Shown here in pieces: positions 6,623 to 10,773 of a DNA stretch of 10,773 nt. The position numbers and the translations under genes are program-made. The DNA is from Deltaproteobacteria bacterium RIFCSPLOWO2_12_FULL_60_16 (GTDB lineage Bacteria; Desulfobacterota; Binatia; UBA9968): positions 1 to 10,773 of the forward strand of contig MGSR01000010.1 in the NCBI GenBank assembly GCA_001798565.1. The letters run 5' to 3'. The notes beneath the pieces were generated by a model. It saw only the letters and a list, made by a program, of their open reading frames with translations. It had not been told where the DNA came from and made no database searches. Within the stretch, counting starts at the first letter, position 1. Each line of letters starts with the position of its first letter.

Positions 6623-7537
6623 TTAACGGGGAGAGCGCGGACGAAGCGGAATATAGATGCCGGCCTTCGCGATGGTGTACTTGATGAAGAAATCGCCGAC
6701 CACCGAGGCCAGCGCGACCAGTGCGAGCGTGGCCAGGGAAAGCGATCCGGTGACGCCGGCAAGGCCGAAGGCGATGGGTATCACGAGCCCGACGACGAGC
6801 GTGCCGAGGTAAAACGGGACCGCCGCGCGGCCCCGCACCAGCTCGTAGACCGAGCGGCGGGCGACCGGATCGGCGCCCGACATCACCCCCAGGTAAAAGA
6901 GCACCATCACCGCCGCGGAGAGTCCGATCCAGAGCTCCAACGGCCCGAGTCTTTCCGGGCTCACCGTGTTGCCGCCCCAGGCGAACATCAGCAGCAAAGT
7001 CGCCACGCCGCCGCGCAGGGCGTAGGCGACGTAGAGCGCGGGCAGGATAGGCGAAGTCCAGAAAGGTATGCCTTTGGATGAGGCGTAAACAAAACCCTTG
7101 TACAAGAGCAGAATGACCATCCCGGCGACGCTGATGGCGTATCCCGACCTGGCTATCCAGGAGTCGCCGCTCCACGGCGCATCCGGGTGAAAGAGCGGCG
7201 GCAGATAGAGGAGCCCTCCCAGCATGAAGAGCGTGAGGCCGATGAAGCCGCGCGCGATCCAGGAGTTTCTTGCCCGCCACATTTTCCAGAAACGCTCCGG
7301 ACGGCCGAGAAAGACGAGATGGGCCAATCCGCTGACGGCGGCAAGGACGTAAGCCGCGGCCAGGCCCGGGGCAAAGCCGAAGAGCAGCGAAAAAAACCAT
7401 GTGCCGGCCGCGACCCCGGAGAGAAAATGGCCCACGATGAGAAACAGCCCCTGGCGCTCGATCCACTCCCGCTGCGGTCTGTACTCCGCCCTGAGGTCTT
7501 GAATGAGCTGTTCGTATCGTCCGCTGGCTATGGCCAT
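6623..7537 (-). CDS. NrfD/PsrC-type polytopic membrane subunit, M1
   Basis: This 304-residue integral membrane protein is of the NrfD family, which exchanges electrons with menaquinone or ubiquinone in CISM complexes. About eight hydrophobic segments are visible, near residues 31-53, 56-77, 95-114, 132-151, 162-187, 199-220, 238-259 and 266-286. The family string LGRPERFW sits at residues 77-84, and the PQREW motif near residue 21 precedes the first helix, as in M2. A G-rich SD (GGGGGGAG) lies about 10 nt before the ATG. The gene follows Fe1 by 20 nt and completes an L-Fe-NrfD set. No haem-binding pattern stands out, as expected for NrfD. It is clearly paralogous to M2 but strongly diverged. 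Confidence 0.92.
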   Translation of the reverse strand: MAIASGRYEQLIQDLRAEYRPQREWIERQGLFLIVGHFLSGVAAGTWFFSLLFGFAPGLAAAYVLAAVSGLAHLVFLGRPERFWKMWRARNSWIARGFIGLTLFMLGGLLYLPPLFHPDAPWSGDSWIARSGYAISVAGMVILLLYKGFVYASSKGIPFWTSPILPALYVAYALRGGVATLLLMFAWGGNTVSPERLGPLELWIGLSAAVMVLFYLGVMSGADPVARRSVYELVRGRAAVPFYLGTLVVGLVIPIAFGLAGVTGSLSLATLALVALASVVGDFFIKYTIAKAGIYIPLRPRSPR

Positions 7538-7557
7538 GAGCGCTGCTCCCCCCTCGC

Positions 7558-8163
7558 CTACGCCGGCAGGTAATAAACCGCCGGGCCGGTGCCGAGCTCT
7601 GGATGGAGCGTGTATCCGCCCCGCTCCTTGATCAGCCGGGAGACCGTGCTCGTCGGATCATCGAGATCGCCGAAATGGCGCGCCACCGCCGGGCAGTTGG
7701 CGACGCAGGCGGGCTCTTTCCCGACGCTGATCCTGTGGCGGCAGAAGTTGCACTTCATGACGACCCCGCTCGGGTGGCGCTCAGAGCGCGCTTGCTCGTA
7801 GGGCGTCGCGCCGTTGCCCGGAAAGTAGTGCCGCTGCTCATCGAGAAAATAGCGCTGGCTGTAAGGGCAGGCCATCATGCAGGCCCGGCAGCCGACGCAC
7901 TCGTCGGGATCAATATCCACGATCCCGTCCGGCGCCTTGGAGCTCGCCCCGGTGGGGCAGACCTCGACGCAGGCGGGCTCATCGCAGTGAAAGCAGAGAA
8001 CCGGGAGAAAGAGCTGGCGCACGGTGGGGTAATGACCTTCTTCCTGCTTGAGCAGCCGGGCGAAGAAAACCCCGGGCGGGGTGCCGTGCTCGGCCTTGCA
8101 CGAGAGCTGGCAGCCGTAGCAGCCGATGCAGCGCTTCAGGTCTATGACCATTCCCCATCTCAC
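7558..8163 (-). CDS. Four-cluster [4Fe-4S] ferredoxin-type electron-transfer subunit, Fe1
   Basis: This 201-residue protein is the Fe-S subunit of a CISM complex (PsrB/PhsB/DmsB/NrfC-like). Sixteen cysteines form four clusters: Cys12/15/18/22, Cys57/60/65/69, Cys89/92/95/99 and Cys138/141/153/157. The hallmark strings CIGCYGC, CPTGA, CVGCRAC and VVMKCNFC are all present. It should carry electrons between the L1 active site and the NrfD subunit. No signal sequence is present, consistent with a cytoplasm-facing complex. Translation starts at a GTG that overlaps the L1 stop (GTGA, 8160-8163), indicating translational coupling. The length is normal for the family. Confidence 0.93.
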   Translation of the reverse strand: MRWGMVIDLKRCIGCYGCQLSCKAEHGTPPGVFFARLLKQEEGHYPTVRQLFLPVLCFHCDEPACVEVCPTGASSKAPDGIVDIDPDECVGCRACMMACPYSQRYFLDEQRHYFPGNGATPYEQARSERHPSGVVMKCNFCRHRISVGKEPACVANCPAVARHFGDLDDPTSTVSRLIKERGGYTLHPELGTGPAVYYLPA

Positions 8164-10763
8164 CGGCCCACCCCCCGCGCTTTGCTCACTTTCACCTTGA
8201 CGCAGAGGTCGAGATTCAGGTTCACCGGGCTGGCGTGGTCGTAGTCCACCTCAAGGAGATCGTTGAAGAAGACCCCTTTGCCCTTGGCAATGGGCATCCC
8301 CTCGCCCCAATGCCCGGCGCAGGCCGCTATACCGAGCCCCTCGGGATGGACCGCCTCAGTCAAATGGACCTTTCCCTTGACCCTTCGTCCCGCGTCCGTT
8401 TCGACCCAGATCTCCTCTCCGTCCACCAGCCCCTTTTTCCGGCCCGTGCCGGCGTTGATCGCGATCGTATAGGAATACGGATCCAGTCGCGCGGCTTCGT
8501 CGAGCCACGGGTTCTCCATCGTAAAGCTGTTGGTGTGAATGATATCCCGGTAGTAAAAGGCGTAGAGATCGAAGGCGCCGTTGGTCACGTGCGCCGGGCA
8601 GGGGATCCAGTCCGGCAACGGCTCGTAGTACCTTTGCGGGATCTTGATCCCTCGGGGCTCGGCGAGCGCCGCTATCTTCTCCCTGAGCACCGGGAGAAAC
8701 TCCCAGTAGATCGGCACGCGGGTATCCACGAAGTGACGCCAGTAAACCTCCTCGGGCTTCTTGGGCCACTTGATGACGCCGTTTTTCTTGAACCACTCGA
8801 GCCCGTGCTGGCCGCCGAAATTGTTCTTGAGCTCGGCGTCGCAGACCTCCTCGTAAGAGTACTTTCGCTCTCCCTCGAGACGAAACGGCCCTTCGAGCTT
8901 GAGAACGACGTTGAAGGCCGCGTTCAGGTCCTCGCGCATGCCGATCCGGTCGGCCAGCTCCACCAGGATATCGCTCGACCTGCGCTGCTCTCCGTCCGGC
9001 TGGATCGCAGGCTGCTTGATCGGCCAGCACCATTCCCCCAATCCGCCGGGCAGGTTGAAGATGAAGGGGAAATTGGGTCTGGAGTCCAAAGACTCCAGAT
9101 AATCGCAATCCGGCAGCACGATGTCGGCAAAGTCCGAGGACTCGGTGAGAAACAGGTCGATGGAGATGACGAACTTGAATTGAGCCAGCGCCCCGGCCAC
9201 GGTCTCCTTGTTGCCGATGCTCATCAGCGAATTGGTGCCGTAATTGAGCAGAATCTCCGGACGATAGGGAAGATCCAATTTATCCCACATCTCTTCGCGA
9301 TCCGACGAATCCGAGAAAGGCGATGTCTGGCAGAGCACAAAGAGATCCTGCAAGCCGATCTGCTCCGGCATGCGCGGCTCGCCGATGGGATAGGGATTGT
9401 GGTGCGCCATCCAGATGCCGGTGATCATGAGCCCGTCGGGACCCGCCTTGGGAACAAAGTAGGGCCTGCCGGTCTCCGGATAGCCGTGGCAGGCCGGGTT
9501 GAACCCCAGGCATCCTCCCGCCATGTCCGCCGATCCCACCAGCTGGTTGAGCAGATCCACGGCGAGAAAGTTGTAAACCGAATTCACATGTCCCTGGGAG
9601 CCCCGGAATGCGATCGCCGCCACCGGCCGGTACGGGACGGTAACGCCGTCGATCACGATCGTGCTGCCGACCCGGGCCTCGCGGGCGAACTCGCTTCCCA
9701 GCCGGTGGACGTCCGCCGCCGGGATGGTCGTGATCCGCTCGGCCCACTCGGGCGTAAAGTTTTTTAGGTGGTTCTTCAACAGCTCAAAAGCGGGGCGGCA
9801 CAAAACGCCGTTCACGGGAAATTCTCCCTCGAGCGCCATGGCCTCGGAGCTGACGGCGTCGTAGGGCCGGGGCGCGGCCGCGCCGAGATCCCATACCAGC
9901 GGCTTGCCGCTCTCGGGATCGCGGGCGTAGAGCTTATCCGGGCCGATGAGATAGGGGGCATTGGTCTTGGCCCTGAGATAAGGAGCGTCATAGATGCCCA
10001 GCTCGTTGACCATGACGTTGCCCATGGCGAGCGCCAGGGCCGCGTCCGTGCCGACCCGGATCGGCACCCACTCGGTGGCCTTGGCGGCCGCGAAGTTGCA
10101 CATGGGATCGACCACCACCATCTTCATGCCGCGGGCGCGCGCCTCGGCCGCCAGCCCCATGTTGGAGCAGGAGGCGTGTCCCGCCGAGTGGCCCTTGGAG
10201 GCCCCGAAGTAGACCGCGTAGTTGCAGTACTGGAAATCGGGCACCACGGACCAGGAAGCATGCATGATCCCGCTGATCAGGTGGGCGCCGTTGCCGCAGT
10301 GCAGGCCGCCGCCGGCCGAGGAGCGGTTCGGAGTGCCGAAGGCGGCGGCAAAGACCTGAATGGGAGTGCGGCTGGAGGTCACGGTGGTGGTGCGCTGGAT
10401 AAAGAGTTTTCGCGGGTCCTCTCCGCGAAGTTTTTTGAGGCGCCGGGCCACCTCGTCCAGGGCCTCTTCCCACGAAATCTCCTTCCATCCCGGATCGACC
10501 CCCATTCCCTTTTTCGGATTGGTCCGGCGCAGGGGAACGCGCACGCGGTTGGGGTCGTAGTGGGTCATCAGGCCGCTCACACCCTTGCCGCACAAACGTC
10601 CCTTGCCGGCGGCGCTCTCCGGGTTTCCCTCGAGCTTCACCAGAACCCCGTCCACGCGGTGCGCCAGGATCGAGCAAGTGCCGTAGCAGAGGCTGCACGC
10701 CGACGGGATCCAACAGTCGTCGCGCCCGGTGCCAATGCCGGAGATCGGTGGGACTGCCTCCAT
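8160..10763 (-). CDS. Molybdopterin (DMSO reductase/CISM family) oxidoreductase large subunit, L1
   Basis: This 867-residue protein is a catalytic subunit of the bis-pyranopterin Mo/W oxidoreductase superfamily. An N-terminal [4Fe-4S] motif is visible as Cys23-x2-Cys26-x3-Cys30-x27-Cys58, followed by the family segment RRTNPKKGMGVDP and then EISWEEAL. Cys156 in the string LHCGNGAH is the candidate metal ligand. The typical VVDPMCNFAAAKATEWVPIR stretch and a C-terminal molybdopterin-dinucleotide-binding domain (about residues 733-865) complete the fold. There is no twin-arginine or hydrophobic leader, so it is predicted to be cytoplasmic. The next two genes encode its Fe-S and NrfD membrane partners; its stop overlaps the ferredoxin start by 4 nt. 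The ATG at 10763 is 10 nt from the window edge and has no clear SD; the frame stays open to the edge, so the start could lie further upstream. Length and motifs suit the PsrA/PhsA/acetylene-hydratase side of the family. The substrate is unknown. Confidence 0.9.
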   Translation of the reverse strand: MEAVPPISGIGTGRDDCWIPSACSLCYGTCSILAHRVDGVLVKLEGNPESAAGKGRLCGKGVSGLMTHYDPNRVRVPLRRTNPKKGMGVDPGWKEISWEEALDEVARRLKKLRGEDPRKLFIQRTTTVTSSRTPIQVFAAAFGTPNRSSAGGGLHCGNGAHLISGIMHASWSVVPDFQYCNYAVYFGASKGHSAGHASCSNMGLAAEARARGMKMVVVDPMCNFAAAKATEWVPIRVGTDAALALAMGNVMVNELGIYDAPYLRAKTNAPYLIGPDKLYARDPESGKPLVWDLGAAAPRPYDAVSSEAMALEGEFPVNGVLCRPAFELLKNHLKNFTPEWAERITTIPAADVHRLGSEFAREARVGSTIVIDGVTVPYRPVAAIAFRGSQGHVNSVYNFLAVDLLNQLVGSADMAGGCLGFNPACHGYPETGRPYFVPKAGPDGLMITGIWMAHHNPYPIGEPRMPEQIGLQDLFVLCQTSPFSDSSDREEMWDKLDLPYRPEILLNYGTNSLMSIGNKETVAGALAQFKFVISIDLFLTESSDFADIVLPDCDYLESLDSRPNFPFIFNLPGGLGEWCWPIKQPAIQPDGEQRRSSDILVELADRIGMREDLNAAFNVVLKLEGPFRLEGERKYSYEEVCDAELKNNFGGQHGLEWFKKNGVIKWPKKPEEVYWRHFVDTRVPIYWEFLPVLREKIAALAEPRGIKIPQRYYEPLPDWIPCPAHVTNGAFDLYAFYYRDIIHTNSFTMENPWLDEAARLDPYSYTIAINAGTGRKKGLVDGEEIWVETDAGRRVKGKVHLTEAVHPEGLGIAACAGHWGEGMPIAKGKGVFFNDLLEVDYDHASPVNLNLDLCVKVKVSKARGVGR

Positions 10764-10773
10764 AAACCGTTTT

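Noticed and set aside
5649..7466. A 605-codon open frame from an ATG at 7466 continuing into the binding-protein-fold gene
   Set aside because: Its upstream half overlaps M1 in another frame and reads as low-complexity Arg/Pro-rich sequence. The true protein begins at the GTG at 6587 with its own SD.
8235..9767. A 510-codon plus-strand frame antisense to L1
   Set aside because: It mirrors the coding sequence of L1 in GC-rich DNA, with no recognisable domain and no separate SD context. It is a shadow frame.
10740..10773. A Tat leader for L1, since the frame upstream of the ATG reads Lys-Arg-Phe-Met
   Set aside because: No hydrophobic stretch follows before the first cluster cysteine, so the residues do not form a Tat signal.
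1..10773. CRISPR arrays, tRNA/rRNA genes, insertion sequences, phage or attachment sites
   Set aside because: No short-spaced direct repeats, tRNA-like folds, transposase frames or terminal inverted repeats were seen. The only long repeat is the L2/L3 gene duplication.

Overview
All recognisable genes in this window lie on the minus strand, so transcription runs from the right edge towards the left edge. The DNA is GC-rich (roughly 60% by eye). Genes are packed with 4-nt overlaps or gaps of a few to 35 nt, with good Shine-Dalgarno (SD) sequences and several GTG starts. It looks like an accessory energy- or carbon-metabolism locus of an uncultured-type bacterium. A molybdopterin-oxidoreductase-rich lineage such as Desulfobacterota, Methylomirabilota/Rokubacteria or Tectomicrobia is possible, but that is a weak inference from gene content and no marker gene is present.

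Layout in transcription order. Module 1 (10763 to 5649) has a large catalytic subunit of the molybdopterin (DMSO-reductase/CISM) superfamily (L1), a four-cluster [4Fe-4S] ferredoxin subunit (Fe1), an NrfD-type quinone-interacting membrane subunit (M1), and an NMT1/THI5-fold periplasmic-binding-protein homologue that lacks a signal peptide. A 229-bp gap with a small hairpin follows. Module 2 (5419 to the left edge) has a MoaD/ThiS-type sulfur carrier ending in Gly-Gly, a second large subunit (L2), an NrfD membrane subunit (M2), a ferredoxin subunit (Fe2), and the first 349 codons of a third large subunit (L3) cut by the window edge. L3 is about 80% identical to L2.

Likely function: each large, Fe-S and NrfD set would form a membrane-anchored complex. 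The Mo/W-bisPGD enzyme acts on a substrate, electrons pass along [4Fe-4S] clusters, and NrfD exchanges them with the quinone pool. None of the catalytic or Fe-S subunits carries a Tat signal, so the active sites are predicted to face the cytoplasm, unlike PsrABC, PhsABC or TtrABC. The MoaD-like protein may supply dithiolene sulfur for the pyranopterin cofactor. The substrate cannot be read from sequence.

The most unusual points are: three paralogous cytoplasmic-type CISM catalytic subunits in one locus; a signal-less binding-protein-fold gene in the same operon; opposite order of the Fe-S and membrane genes in the two modules; and a 22-bp block shared upstream of L2 and L3. That block is the 3' end of the moaD-like gene (Pro-Glu-Gly-Gly-stop), doubles as the SD of L2, and survives as a non-coding relic before L3.
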